Assembly (NCBI RefSeq): GCF_001610975.1
Contig: NZ_CP013342.1
Coordinates: 186,001 to 250,000, forward strand
Length of the DNA stretch: 64,000 bases
Direction: 5' to 3'
Source of the DNA: Sphingopyxis terrae subsp. terrae NBRC 15098
Lineage (GTDB): Bacteria > Pseudomonadota > Alphaproteobacteria > Sphingomonadales > Sphingomonadaceae
A model generated the notes under the pieces. The model made no database searches, was not told the origin of the DNA, and saw only the letters and a list, made by a program, of their open reading frames with translations. The translations under genes were made by a program, and so were the position numbers. Shown one piece after another: positions 42,799 to 52,022 of the stretch; the stretch's first letter is position 1; each line of letters begins with the position of its first letter.

Positions 42799-43339
42799 TG
42801 GCGTTCACCCTGTGATCGAGATAGAGCAGTGCCTTCTTCATATGGTATTTGACACCGTCAACGGTGATACCGAGCTTCTCGGCGATCTCCTGATAGGTCA
42901 GTTCTTCCTGCCGATGGAGCCGGAATACTTCCCGCGTTCGCGATGGAAGTTCTGAAAGCGCCTCCTCGTAGCGGCGCATGAAATCCGACGCCTCCATCAT
43001 CCATTCCTGTTCCGGATCGACCCACAACTCGTGGGCCTCGTCCACCGGGACATGGTTTGCTCGATCATGGGCGCGGGGACGCCGCGTGCGCTCCCACAAC
43101 AGACTTCGGGCAATCGTGCGGAGATAGGCAGCGGGGGTGCGCACCTTAGACCTAGGGCGCGCCTCGACGAAATTGACAAATGTGTCCTGAACAAGGTCGT
43201 GCACCTCATCTTGGTTCCGGATCGATCGGCGGAAGAGGCGTGCGAGGCGCGGCGCCTCCGACCGGAACAACCGGTCGATCAACCGATCATTTTCGCCGGT
43301 TTCCGGCACAGGGGCGCGATCATTATCGGATCGGTTCAT
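42791..43339 (-). CDS. ECF sigma-70 factor of the lasso signalling cascade
   Basis: 182 aa from the ATG at 43339. Region 2 is SIRNQDEVHDLVQDTFVNFV and region 4 is REVFRLHRQEELTYQEIAEK with LGITVDGVKYHMKKAL. It is the FecI-type partner of the FecR next to it. The cascade TonB receptor - FecR - sigma should switch on the receptor/isopeptidase operon when the lasso peptide is sensed. The frame is open to 43486, but the longer N-terminus is not sigma-like. No further gene is seen in 43340-43628. Confidence 0.9.
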   Translation of the reverse strand: MNRSDNDRAPVPETGENDRLIDRLFRSEAPRLARLFRRSIRNQDEVHDLVQDTFVNFVEARPRSKVRTPAAYLRTIARSLLWERTRRPRAHDRANHVPVDEAHELWVDPEQEWMMEASDFMRRYEEALSELPSRTREVFRLHRQEELTYQEIAEKLGITVDGVKYHMKKALLYLDHRVNANG

Positions 43340-43628
43340 GCCGCAATACCCGCTGCAGAACGCCGCGTGCGCCGAGACGAGGTCTGAAGATTTGGTGGCA
43401 TGGAATTGAAAGCCGATCAGCAAAGCATGACGCAGCATTGCCCGTGTGCAGGCCAATTGCGTAACGATGTGACGGCCGACCCGCATAGTCGGGCGTTTGT
43501 AGATCAGGAGACGGGTTCACCCATCCCCTTCGCGCATCATGACGAGGGTAGCTTGTCGTTGCAACAGCAGAATTTACGCCGCGCCCGCTCAGCACCGGTC
43601 CTGAGCGTGGCAACCGTCCGGCACAGGA

Positions 43629-44561
43629 TCAGATATTGCCCGACTCTGACGCGGCAGCGCGTTCGAGCTCAGCCAGTTTCTCGGTGCAGATTTCCCGGAC
43701 GATCGCGCTCAGCTCCTGCACGCGCTCGCCCAGCCATGCGAGATCTTCCGCGCTGATCCGATAATGTTTCGAATAGCGGGCTTTGACATAGGCGTCCTTC
43801 AAGAGGCTGAAGCGGCGGCGCGACTGCCTGTCGTCGTCGGGCCAGACATGGACGAGGCGCCGGTCGACCTTCCTCGCCTGGTTGCGGAGATTTTCCAGAT
43901 TATGGCTGTGCGGCGTGTACAGCGTGCAGGTCAGCAGCAACGTGTGATAGAGACGCTCAGTAGCCTGATGCAGCTGAAACGCGGCATTCTTTCGAAACCC
44001 TTGATTTTGAGCAGCTTCGAACATGGCAAAGAACTCGCCGGCGCTCGGGTACCATTCGTCAAAATATTCGCGTGCCAGCGCGAGCGCATCCGCAGGGCGC
44101 TTGGGTCGTGGCGTCGCGAGCTCGCTGTCGTCCGATTGATACAGCGCAACCGCATCCTTGACGACGTCCAAGAAAAAGAAGCGTCCATCGGCGAGATTAT
44201 TATTCACCTCTTGGAGCGTGTGGACGATCAGGCTCACCGGATGACGCAGCCGGTGAAGAACCATATAATCGCGCGCCAGCCGGTTCTCGAGATGATACCA
44301 ATATTCGTGATCGGTAAGTTCGACCTGATTGACGATGACGAGGATGTCATAGTCCGAGACATAGCCCTTCTCGGTGTGCGGCTCGTATATCCCCTCGCCG
44401 CGCGCCATCGAGCCATAGAGAATGACTTTCAGGATCCGGCCAGCCTTGCGTTCGCCGTTCGCGAGCTTGTGGGCATCTTCGAATTCTTCGAAAATCGCCT
44501 GCACGATGGCCTCGAGTTCGCGCTGGCCGCGGGCGGGAAGGTGCGTAATGTCCGTGCGCAT
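43629..44561 (-). CDS. MNT nucleotidyltransferase fused to a HEPN domain
   Basis: 310 aa from the ATG at 44561 (AGGAAG upstream). The N-terminal minimal nucleotidyltransferase has GSMARGEG at residues 50-57 and DYD at 70-72 (KGYVSDYDILVIV). The C-terminal HEPN domain begins PADALALAREYFDEWYPSAG, has FRKNAAFQLHQATERLYHTL, and an RYSKHY motif near its end. MNT and HEPN usually form separate toxin-antitoxin partners in which MNT adenylylates HEPN; here both are in one polypeptide. Confidence 0.87.
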   Translation of the reverse strand: MRTDITHLPARGQRELEAIVQAIFEEFEDAHKLANGERKAGRILKVILYGSMARGEGIYEPHTEKGYVSDYDILVIVNQVELTDHEYWYHLENRLARDYMVLHRLRHPVSLIVHTLQEVNNNLADGRFFFLDVVKDAVALYQSDDSELATPRPKRPADALALAREYFDEWYPSAGEFFAMFEAAQNQGFRKNAAFQLHQATERLYHTLLLTCTLYTPHSHNLENLRNQARKVDRRLVHVWPDDDRQSRRRFSLLKDAYVKARYSKHYRISAEDLAWLGERVQELSAIVREICTEKLAELERAAASESGNI

Positions 44562-44590
44562 GACAATTCTTCCTGCATGACTGGGGGCCA

Positions 44591-45115
44591 TCAGGCAATG
44601 GGCGACGGGTTATCGCGCTGCTGGATCGTCAGAGTCTGATCGATCGCGACAAGCGCCGCGGCAAGTTCGCGACGAACCAAATCCTCCGAAATGCCAAGGG
44701 CCGCGGCGATCGCCGGATAGTCGAGGCTGCCGCGGGAGGACAATGTGAACACGTCTCGGGCAAGAGGCGGCAGCGCGGCGATGGCGGCCGCCAAGCGCTC
44801 GGGATCGATGCTTTCACGGCTGCCGGGGCCGGTTGCGGCGCGGATCCAGGCGCCGATCCACACGCCCGCGCGATCGACGCGACAAGGTGCCCGATCGGCG
44901 ATGAGCACGCGGTCTTCGGCCGCCCAGGCCTGCCTGGTCGCCTCAATGAGACCTGACGGAGCGGTGTCGTCGGCATCGACCGCAAGCACGGCCTGCACGC
45001 GTGCGAGAAGTTCACGTCGACGTCTGCGACGGCTGACGACGCCCAAGAACCTGCTTTCGTCGGCGAGTTGGTCGCGCAGTTCCCGGAGGAGCGCGCAAAG
45101 ATGAACGGTGTCCAT
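44591..45115 (-). CDS. Sigma-70 region 4-like protein
   Basis: 174 aa from the ATG at 45115 (AAGGATA upstream). The C-terminal part has the HTH ALPPLARDVFTLSSRGSLDY with PAIAAALGISEDLVRRELAA, which resembles sigma region 4 (HTH of the Sigma70_r4_2 type). There is no region 2 that I can see, and the N-terminal half is rich in arginine. It lies upstream of the MNT-HEPN gene in the same direction and may regulate element genes. I cannot name its target. Confidence 0.65.
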   Translation of the reverse strand: MDTVHLCALLRELRDQLADESRFLGVVSRRRRRRELLARVQAVLAVDADDTAPSGLIEATRQAWAAEDRVLIADRAPCRVDRAGVWIGAWIRAATGPGSRESIDPERLAAAIAALPPLARDVFTLSSRGSLDYPAIAAALGISEDLVRRELAAALVAIDQTLTIQQRDNPSPIA

Positions 45116-45556
45116 GGAATATATCCTTGATGGCAGCCGAGGACTCCAGCGGGTACGCAACCCGCTGTCCTCGCTTCCATCCTTCCCACTCCCCTTCCTG
45201 TCCGACACCGATCGCGCAGTCGTGGGATGCATCGATCAGCCATTGAGTGCCGACGAGCGGGCAGGATGCCGCGCACCATCGAACCTTGCGATAGTGTCGG
45301 GCAAAGTAAGTTCGCCCCCCGGAAATTCTCACTGGAAAGTCCGGGGGTAGTGATCAGCAATCACGATGACCGATGAACTGCGCAGACGCGCCGAGCGCGC
45401 CGCCTATCGGGGTCGATCTTGAATTCACACAATCCAAATCTTCGGTTCGACGCTGCATGCGTGCGCCAGCCATCGATCTATGCGCGGCAGCTAGCTGCCG
45501 CGCATTTGCCGTCGCACTTCTCTCGCGATCAGTTTGTCCGCGGTGAATGAGCTGAG
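45116..45556. other. 441-base intergenic region with one long palindrome
   Basis: No gene is supported here. At 45480-45505 lies a perfect 26-base palindrome, ATGCGCGGCAGCT followed by its complement AGCTGCCGCGCAT, with no T tract after it. It stands between two genes that are transcribed outwards (the sigma-like gene leftwards, the DUF2285 gene rightwards), so it may be an operator or a site for a dimeric protein. An 18-codon start-to-stop frame at 45366 is too short to call. Confidence 0.5.
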
Positions 45557-46387
45557 ATGGCGTCGGGAGGAAAAACCCAGCGCCGCGATGCCATTTTCGC
45601 CAGCCGACCCAGCACCTTATGCCCGCGCCGTCACGATCCCCCAGCATCTGACTGGTGCGATCCTCGCGAATATGATGCGTTGTTGCGGTGCGATCGCCGC
45701 GCGTTCGCGTGGGAATGGCTACGGCGGAACGGATTCTATCGCAGCCTTTGGAGCGCGCGTGATACACTGCCGTCAGACGCGCCCAAATGTGTTGGCCTCG
45801 TCGCATGGGTCGATCCGGCTCTCGCATCTCCCGTGGCGCGACCGATCTGGAGCACAAAACTGGACCCGAAGGTTGTGAGGAGTCACTTGACCGGCCGGCG
45901 AGCGGCTTCGAGTGACCTGTTCGATATTCGGGACTTCGCGTCATTCGTCTCGGTTGAAATTGATGCGAGCCAGACGGAACATTGGCTATTCAGTGACGGG
46001 CACTGGATCGTCAGGCTGGACGTGCATGGCGGTTCGCTACTCGGCGGCCCGGCAAGACTTGAATATCAATTGAGTGGCGTACGATCGGCAAAACCAAAAC
46101 TGGAAGCACTACGACAGTTGCTCGCCCTGTTTGAAAATGGCCGCTTACCAAGGTCAATGATTCCCCGCGAACAGCGGGCTGCAAGGTGGATAATGGAACT
46201 TCGTATCGGCGATGCAATACTTGCCGGCGCCAGCGAACAAGAGATCGCGAGGGAATTGTTCCCAGATGCAATCGCGCCCAAGCGCTGGCGCCGAGAAAAT
46301 TCGTCTCATCGCCTGAGGGTGCAACGGCTGGTTCGGACAGCCCGAAGTCGTCTTTCCGATCCGCTGGGAGGGCCATGGTTCGAATAA
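45557..46387 (+). CDS. DUF2285-family protein of conjugative elements
   Basis: 276 aa. The N-terminal part (YDALLRCDRRAFAWEWLRRN) matches the DUF6499/DUF2285 N-terminal box seen in alphaproteobacterial ICEs, and the C-terminal HTH-like domain reads GDAILAGASEQEIARELFPD with HRLRVQRLVRTARSRLSDPL. It is a probable DNA-binding regulator of transfer genes. The start is the ATG at 45557; a weak GAGCTGAG site precedes it. Confidence 0.8.
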   Translation: MASGGKTQRRDAIFASRPSTLCPRRHDPPASDWCDPREYDALLRCDRRAFAWEWLRRNGFYRSLWSARDTLPSDAPKCVGLVAWVDPALASPVARPIWSTKLDPKVVRSHLTGRRAASSDLFDIRDFASFVSVEIDASQTEHWLFSDGHWIVRLDVHGGSLLGGPARLEYQLSGVRSAKPKLEALRQLLALFENGRLPRSMIPREQRAARWIMELRIGDAILAGASEQEIARELFPDAIAPKRWRRENSSHRLRVQRLVRTARSRLSDPLGGPWFE

Positions 46388-46456
46388 TTTGTCGCAAATA
46401 GCCGGTGCCTGGGGGCAATTTGCGGGCTGCACACATGTCATCGCTATCTTGCGCGC

Positions 46457-47020
46457 TCACCATATTTGGCTGCCGAATCTTCTGCGTAGATGCTGCGAGA
46501 CGCTCGCCGCGTAGCGCAGTTGCCTCCAACCCGTCGGGCTATGATAGACGCCGATCGCCTTCCAATAATCGCCGGCCGCCGCGAGCCCCGACAGGAATAT
46601 CCAGCGCGCCGCCTCCGCATTGAAACAGGCATCGTTCTGGAGCCAATGCCGAACATGGGTTTCGGGCCGCCCCACGAGCGTCGCAATTTTGGGCACCCAC
46701 CAGCTGTTGATTTGCAACGGCCCCAGATCATGAGTGCCATTGCTGTTGACGACAGCGGCGCCGATCCAGCCGCCTTCCTGATCGCGCAGACCCCAAAGCG
46801 TGCGTTCGAGCCACGGCTTGCCATGGGCGGCGCTGCGGATGCAGCGAGCGATCTCAGCATCGCCCGTCGCGACTGGCGCGCGAGCCATTGCCGGCAGTGA
46901 GATGCCGAATGCCAAGGTGAAGATGGCCGCCGTCACCCCAAACCGCAAACCTTGCGAAGCGCGGACCCCGATAGGCGCGCTGGCGAGTTCGGCTGTCCGT
47001 GGAAACGGGAATATGTTCAT
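46457..47020 (-). CDS. Lytic transglycosylase (SLT), conjugation-linked
   Basis: 187 aa. A signal peptide (VTAAIFTLAFGISLPAMARA) is followed by an SLT-fold domain: GLRDQEGGWIGAAVVNSNGT (catalytic Glu in QEGG), HDLGPLQINSWWVPKI and YHSPTGWRQLRYAASV. Such enzymes open peptidoglycan for the transfer channel (VirB1-like). It is the last gene of the traD-traI operon; its start overlaps the traI stop (ATGA). Confidence 0.9.
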   Translation of the reverse strand: MNIFPFPRTAELASAPIGVRASQGLRFGVTAAIFTLAFGISLPAMARAPVATGDAEIARCIRSAAHGKPWLERTLWGLRDQEGGWIGAAVVNSNGTHDLGPLQINSWWVPKIATLVGRPETHVRHWLQNDACFNAEAARWIFLSGLAAAGDYWKAIGVYHSPTGWRQLRYAASVSQHLRRRFGSQIW

Positions 47021-49962
47021 CGATCATGTCCTTGCTGTCGGGAATGCGGTTGCTCTGCGGGCTCGGGATCAGTCGGTGCTTGCGCGCGCTGGCTCTTCGT
47101 CGAGCCAGCGAGAATGCCGTTCAGATAGGAATCGAGCTTCGACATGCCGTCTCTCGCGCGGCCCGCGAGCATTTCCGCAAGCGATGGCGGACGCAGAACC
47201 TCGTTCCATTCGCGCTCGCGCTCGGCCCTTCGCTCGGCGCGATCCGCACGCGTGCTCAGCATCAGCTCGCGCGCCCGGTCGAGACTTTCAGCGAGCCGGG
47301 CGCCGCGGATGTGGTGGCTGTCGCGCCAGAGACGTCCCAAGCCTTCGAGCGAGGACGTCTTTTCGCCAGAATGCTTCTCGAGCTTCTGCACGAGGCGATC
47401 ACGGTCCTCGGTCCAGAGTTTCACGCCGTAACGAGCACGAGTGATGGCGGTGTAGTAATTCTGGCCATTGACGAGGCCCGATCCGACCGGGGCAAGGACA
47501 TAGACGCGGTCATAGGTCTTCGACTGCGCCGAATAGACAGTTTCGGCGTAGCCATAATCCCAGGTGCGATGAACGGAGAGGTCGATCTTCTGCGGCTCGA
47601 CGCTCCGGTCCCAGCGAATAGTCGCGATCGTCCCGTCTAGACGCTCGATCGTCCCGCGCTCCGCATTTTTGAGGCCGAGCTCCCTGGTCGCAAGCCGCCA
47701 CTGAATGCGATCGCCCGCGGCGATGTCGCGTTTGTCCTCGACGAACACATTGACTTGCGACGCGCGGCCGAGACGGGGATTCCAGAGGATCGTCCCACCC
47801 TTCTCGTCGACAAGCCGCACGAGCTGGCGTCCGCGAGCATCGCGTGCGATACCGTCGACACGATATTCGGCGCCGGCGGCGATACCGAGCCCGGCATTGT
47901 CGCGGGCGAAGGTCACGACCTGGCCACCCGAATAAAACCGGGCAAAATGCTTCTCCTGGTCGGTCATACCGGAGGGCGAAAGAATATCGATGCGCGCGTC
48001 TTCGGCGGCAACGGCCCCTTCCCGCTTCAGAACTTCGCGGATCTGCGTGTTGACGATCAGCCTGGTCGCGTTGTCGAGAACCAAGATATTGGTCTTGTCG
48101 CGGTTCTCGGGTTTGAGCCGCGTCCATTCCGCGACGAGGTTAGCCGCAAGTTTGTCCGCGCCCTCGCCGCTGACGATCTTGTCGAGCGATTGGAGTGACG
48201 CGGCATAATCCCCGCTGCGCGCGCTCGCCACCGCGGCCTTCATCGACTGGGTTTGCTGTCGGACCGCCTCCGTCAGTTCAGCCGTCGGCAGGCCCAGCTT
48301 CTGCATCAGCCAGAATGGTTTGCCCTGCTCGATCGCCCCGGTCTGCTTGTTGTCGCCGAGAAGAAGAACGCGCGCACCGGTGTCGTGGCTGATCTGCAAT
48401 ATCCGCTGCGCTTGTCGGCTACCGAGTTGGCCAGCCTCGTCGACGACCAGGACATGACGGTCGGTAATATCATGCCCGCCGCCGCCTAGGAGCGCGGCGA
48501 CGGTACGAGAGTCGATACCCGCGTCCTGGCCGAGTTTCGCGGTCGCCGATGAGGTCGGCGCCAATCCGATGAAGGTCCAGCCCGGATCGGCCGCGGCCTT
48601 CAACTGCTTGATGAGAGTCGATTTGCCCGAGCCGGCGACGCCGTGAACACCCATGACGCGGTCACTGGATATCGCGATTTCGGCGAGCACCTGTCGCTGG
48701 TCATCATTGAGAATGCTCCCGCGCAGCGACGTGTCGATCCGTTCCCGCGACGCAAGCGGAACCCCATCGCCAAGGCTTAGCGAGATATGCGTCGATAGCG
48801 CGATCTCGAGCCGCGCGGCGCGGCGCGAGGTTCTGCCGCGCGTAAGGACTTGGTCACCGGTGGGCTCTCTCGTCTTTAGCAGCTTGAGCCGTGCTTCATG
48901 CTCCTCGAAGAGGGGGCGAATGTCTCGGAACCGAACATCGCCCACATGCGACGCGAGCCCGGTGCGGATGAGCCGACCAAGGTTATTGACCGCTTCGCGT
49001 GTCTCCGACTGGCGAAGCCCGAACAGCGCAGCGCGGCGCACGGTTGCAGTATCGGCGTCCAGATGCTTCTCCTCTCGCGCATCGGCGGCGTCGCGGACAG
49101 CTTCGAGCGCGGGAATGTGAGCCTTCGATCGCTCTGCCCATTGGGCATGGAGCGTGTCGAGATCGACTTTCTGCTTGGGGGGCCGGGTCGCGAAGAAAGA
49201 AATCGATCGCTCGGCCTGGCCCTGGAAACCATGTTCCTTCGCGTGCGCATTGATCTGCTCGGCCCGGCGCGACGTCGCATCGATCAGCTCCTTGGGGACA
49301 CCCCGAATCTCGAACAACCCCCGGCGCGGGTCGAACTCGATCTCGTAACCAATCCCCCTGAGGTCATGGGCGAGGTCGTTGCGATAGATCTGGCCGGCGA
49401 CCATCTGCTCGGCGAACATGGCGCGGGATTCGAGGCTCACCATCTGCTCGTCACCGGCATGGCGGGTCATGTTGAGGATGACGACATGGGTATGGAGGTG
49501 CGGATCGAGCTCGCGCGAGGCATGTTCGGTAAAACGCGCATAGAGAAGCTGGCCCGTCGTCTCGTGGGTAATCTTGCCGTCCATGCGCCGACGGAGTTCG
49601 GCATGCTCCTCGATCCAGGCGATGGCCGTCCCGACCGCGCGCTCATGCGCGGCGATGATCCTTTCATCGCCCGTCACCAGTGCCATGATCGACACCGACT
49701 TCGGGGCTTTGACGGCAAAGTCCCACCCCGGATGATGCTGAACTTCGCCATTCCGGATACGCCCGAGTTGCTGCCCATCGACCTTGCCGGCGAGCAGCGC
49801 CTCGAACGCCTTGCGGTCGACCGGCCCCGAAAGACCGAGGTCGGCCGCAAGCTTCCCGCCCCACTCCGAGGGCTCATCCCCACCCTTGGTGTAATAATCG
49901 CCGATCGTATAATAGCGGGCGATATTGCCGGGTTTGCCTCCAAGGCGGCGCGGATGGATCAT
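47017..49962 (-). CDS. traI: TraI, MobF-family relaxase/helicase
   Basis: 981 aa. The TrwC relaxase domain covers about residues 1-290: the Tyr pairs Y17-Y18 and Y23-Y24 (NIARYYTIGDYYTKGG) are the candidate nucleophiles, and the metal site is H155-x-H157-x-H159 (LDPHLHTHVVILN). The helicase part has Walker A GVAGSGKSTLIKQ near 442 and RecD-like motifs (FYSGGQ and on, VYSAQSKTYDRVYV). It nicks oriT and unwinds the transferred strand. It overlaps traD (ATGA) at the start. Confidence 0.95.
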   Translation of the reverse strand: MIHPRRLGGKPGNIARYYTIGDYYTKGGDEPSEWGGKLAADLGLSGPVDRKAFEALLAGKVDGQQLGRIRNGEVQHHPGWDFAVKAPKSVSIMALVTGDERIIAAHERAVGTAIAWIEEHAELRRRMDGKITHETTGQLLYARFTEHASRELDPHLHTHVVILNMTRHAGDEQMVSLESRAMFAEQMVAGQIYRNDLAHDLRGIGYEIEFDPRRGLFEIRGVPKELIDATSRRAEQINAHAKEHGFQGQAERSISFFATRPPKQKVDLDTLHAQWAERSKAHIPALEAVRDAADAREEKHLDADTATVRRAALFGLRQSETREAVNNLGRLIRTGLASHVGDVRFRDIRPLFEEHEARLKLLKTREPTGDQVLTRGRTSRRAARLEIALSTHISLSLGDGVPLASRERIDTSLRGSILNDDQRQVLAEIAISSDRVMGVHGVAGSGKSTLIKQLKAAADPGWTFIGLAPTSSATAKLGQDAGIDSRTVAALLGGGGHDITDRHVLVVDEAGQLGSRQAQRILQISHDTGARVLLLGDNKQTGAIEQGKPFWLMQKLGLPTAELTEAVRQQTQSMKAAVASARSGDYAASLQSLDKIVSGEGADKLAANLVAEWTRLKPENRDKTNILVLDNATRLIVNTQIREVLKREGAVAAEDARIDILSPSGMTDQEKHFARFYSGGQVVTFARDNAGLGIAAGAEYRVDGIARDARGRQLVRLVDEKGGTILWNPRLGRASQVNVFVEDKRDIAAGDRIQWRLATRELGLKNAERGTIERLDGTIATIRWDRSVEPQKIDLSVHRTWDYGYAETVYSAQSKTYDRVYVLAPVGSGLVNGQNYYTAITRARYGVKLWTEDRDRLVQKLEKHSGEKTSSLEGLGRLWRDSHHIRGARLAESLDRARELMLSTRADRAERRAEREREWNEVLRPPSLAEMLAGRARDGMSKLDSYLNGILAGSTKSQRAQAPTDPEPAEQPHSRQQGHDR

Positions 49963-52022
49963 GCAGGCTTCGCGGGCCGGCGGCGACCGCCCGGACGACC
50001 GTGCTGCCGTAGGGTGCGATCCCAGTGCGGGGCGATGATTTCGAGGGGCGTGGCCGGATTATCGGGCGAACCATCGGCGGGCGCGTCCCGGTCGGTTGGC
50101 GCCTCCCCATTCGTGTCTTCAGGCGCGGGATCGGACGCGCCCATCGGGAGATCGAGCTTCAGCTCGGGCGCATTCGCATTCGCTTCGCGCTTCCCGGACC
50201 GTTTGCGCGCTGGCGCACCGTTCTTCGCCGGTTTCGCCGATGACGGGGCAGCCTCTACCGAACCTGATGGTGACGGCGGCGCGGGCAGAGGCGCGATGCG
50301 ATGCGGAAGTCGACGGCGTTCGGTAAATGCCTCTCCAATGGATGGCAGGTCGTTGTATCGATCCGCAAAGCGAACGACGGGCAGGTCGCGACCGAACCGC
50401 AGATAGCCCGACAGGTTCGGGAGGTTCGTGACCTCGGTGTGCATCACAAGAGGTCGCGTCACCTGGATGCGCGAGAGATTGACCCCGTCGCGCATGTCGT
50501 TGACGCCGTAGCTCATCCCCTCGTTCGCCTCGACCTGCTCGACCTGTCCCAAATTCTCGCTGACGTGCTTGGCGGTGGGGGTATCGTTCGCCCGGAGCGC
50601 GACCCAGGTCGAGCAATAGCCGGTGATCGCCGCGGCATCCTGGATGCCGTATGTCGCCTCGAGCTGCGGATAAGACTGGAACCCGAGGATGCCGCAGCCG
50701 CCATATTTGCGGGCGCGTGCGAGAAAGTCCGAAAGCGATGGCAGTTTCTGGAGCGAGGGTAGCTCGTCGATCACGCAATAGAGGCGGCGCTGCTGATCGG
50801 GTTTCAGGCTCATGATCGCGCTGATCGCGATATCGAGCCAGACCGTGATGAGGGGGCGGAGCGAGGGAAGCTGGTCGGCCTTCACGGTGACGAACAGCCA
50901 GCTGTCGTCCCCCTCGGTCGCCACCCAGTCGCGGATCGAAAGCCCGTCGTCGGTATCATCGAGATAGGCGAAGCTGCGCATCACCGACGCGAGCTCAGCC
51001 TGGACGCCCGCCGACGTGCGTTCGCCCTCCATCGAGATAAACGCCGCCGCATCGGTCCCTGCGGCGAAGGCGGACAAATCCTTCAGCGAGGAGCGGACGA
51101 TGGTGTGAAGGAGGATCGATATATAGGTGCGTCCCTGCGCTGCGAGCTTGCGCAGCACGGCGACCAGAGTACCGCGCGCGGCCTTAGGCCAGAAAGGATC
51201 GCCATGCTTGTCGGGGATCGTCGATTCCGCGATCTGGTCATAATGATAATCGTGCGGAACATCGACCCAGGGCGACCAGATGGCCGACCGTTCGTCGAGG
51301 GGGTTGAGCAGGATGTCCTTCCCCTCGCGGTAGAATTTCTCGACGAAGGTGCCGGCGGTGTCGTAAACGATCGCCCGCTTGCCCTTGGCGCGGATGCCCT
51401 CGAGCATCTTGACGATCATGTTGGTCTTGCCCGTGCCGGGAGCGCCGCAGATCAGAACATGCTCGGTTTCAAAAGCGTTCGGGACGTTGATGCCCCCGAT
51501 CGCGAAGCTGCCCTTCGCTTCGCCGCGAAGCGCGCGTCGTACCTGACGGACTGTCCCGAAGTGGGCCCCGCGCAGATATTCATTGGAACCGAGCCCCTTC
51601 CCTGTCCGGGTAAAATAGAACCAGGCGAAGACAAGTGCTGCGAGCGCGAACACCCCGGACAGGATCGCCCCGCCGATGAGATCGCTCTCGAGCTTTTCGA
51701 GCGCCTGCTTCGCGATCACAGAATCGACCAGCCAGTCGGCCGACGTCCAATATTCGCGGCCATCCGGGGTGCGGAACAGGACCGGGTCGTTCGTCCCCGG
51801 CGCGGCGTCGGCCTTGAAGTTTGCCTCAATGAGCTTGGTAAGGACGAAGCGCTGATAGGCATCCGATTTTTCGAAGGCGTACCAGATGGCGCCGATGACC
51901 CAGATGCTGAGCCCGGCGAGGGTGGTCTGGAAGAAGACCTGGGTGGTCATCCTCACATTGTGGACGATGGCCTGGCCGCCGCGCGTCCAGCTGCCGAGCG
52001 TGTCGTTGCGGAAGATGCTCAT
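49959..52022 (-). CDS. traD: TraD, type IV coupling protein
   Basis: 687 aa. Two transmembrane helices (about residues 28-50 and 114-138) are followed by the ATPase: Walker A GAPGTGKT at 193-200 and Walker B LYCVIDE at 414-420. The C-terminal 120 residues are proline- and acid-rich and variable. TraD (VirD4-like) brings the TraI-DNA complex to the channel. It follows the RHH protein with an ATGA overlap. Confidence 0.94.
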   Translation of the reverse strand: MSIFRNDTLGSWTRGGQAIVHNVRMTTQVFFQTTLAGLSIWVIGAIWYAFEKSDAYQRFVLTKLIEANFKADAAPGTNDPVLFRTPDGREYWTSADWLVDSVIAKQALEKLESDLIGGAILSGVFALAALVFAWFYFTRTGKGLGSNEYLRGAHFGTVRQVRRALRGEAKGSFAIGGINVPNAFETEHVLICGAPGTGKTNMIVKMLEGIRAKGKRAIVYDTAGTFVEKFYREGKDILLNPLDERSAIWSPWVDVPHDYHYDQIAESTIPDKHGDPFWPKAARGTLVAVLRKLAAQGRTYISILLHTIVRSSLKDLSAFAAGTDAAAFISMEGERTSAGVQAELASVMRSFAYLDDTDDGLSIRDWVATEGDDSWLFVTVKADQLPSLRPLITVWLDIAISAIMSLKPDQQRRLYCVIDELPSLQKLPSLSDFLARARKYGGCGILGFQSYPQLEATYGIQDAAAITGYCSTWVALRANDTPTAKHVSENLGQVEQVEANEGMSYGVNDMRDGVNLSRIQVTRPLVMHTEVTNLPNLSGYLRFGRDLPVVRFADRYNDLPSIGEAFTERRRLPHRIAPLPAPPSPSGSVEAAPSSAKPAKNGAPARKRSGKREANANAPELKLDLPMGASDPAPEDTNGEAPTDRDAPADGSPDNPATPLEIIAPHWDRTLRQHGRPGGRRRPAKPA

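Noticed and set aside
45366..45422. 18-codon frame starting MTDELRRRAERAAYRG
   Set aside because: It faintly resembles the start of SdhE-type proteins but stops at once; too short and without context.
48898..50406. 502-codon plus-strand frame opposite traI and traD
   Set aside because: Antisense shadow of two well-supported genes.
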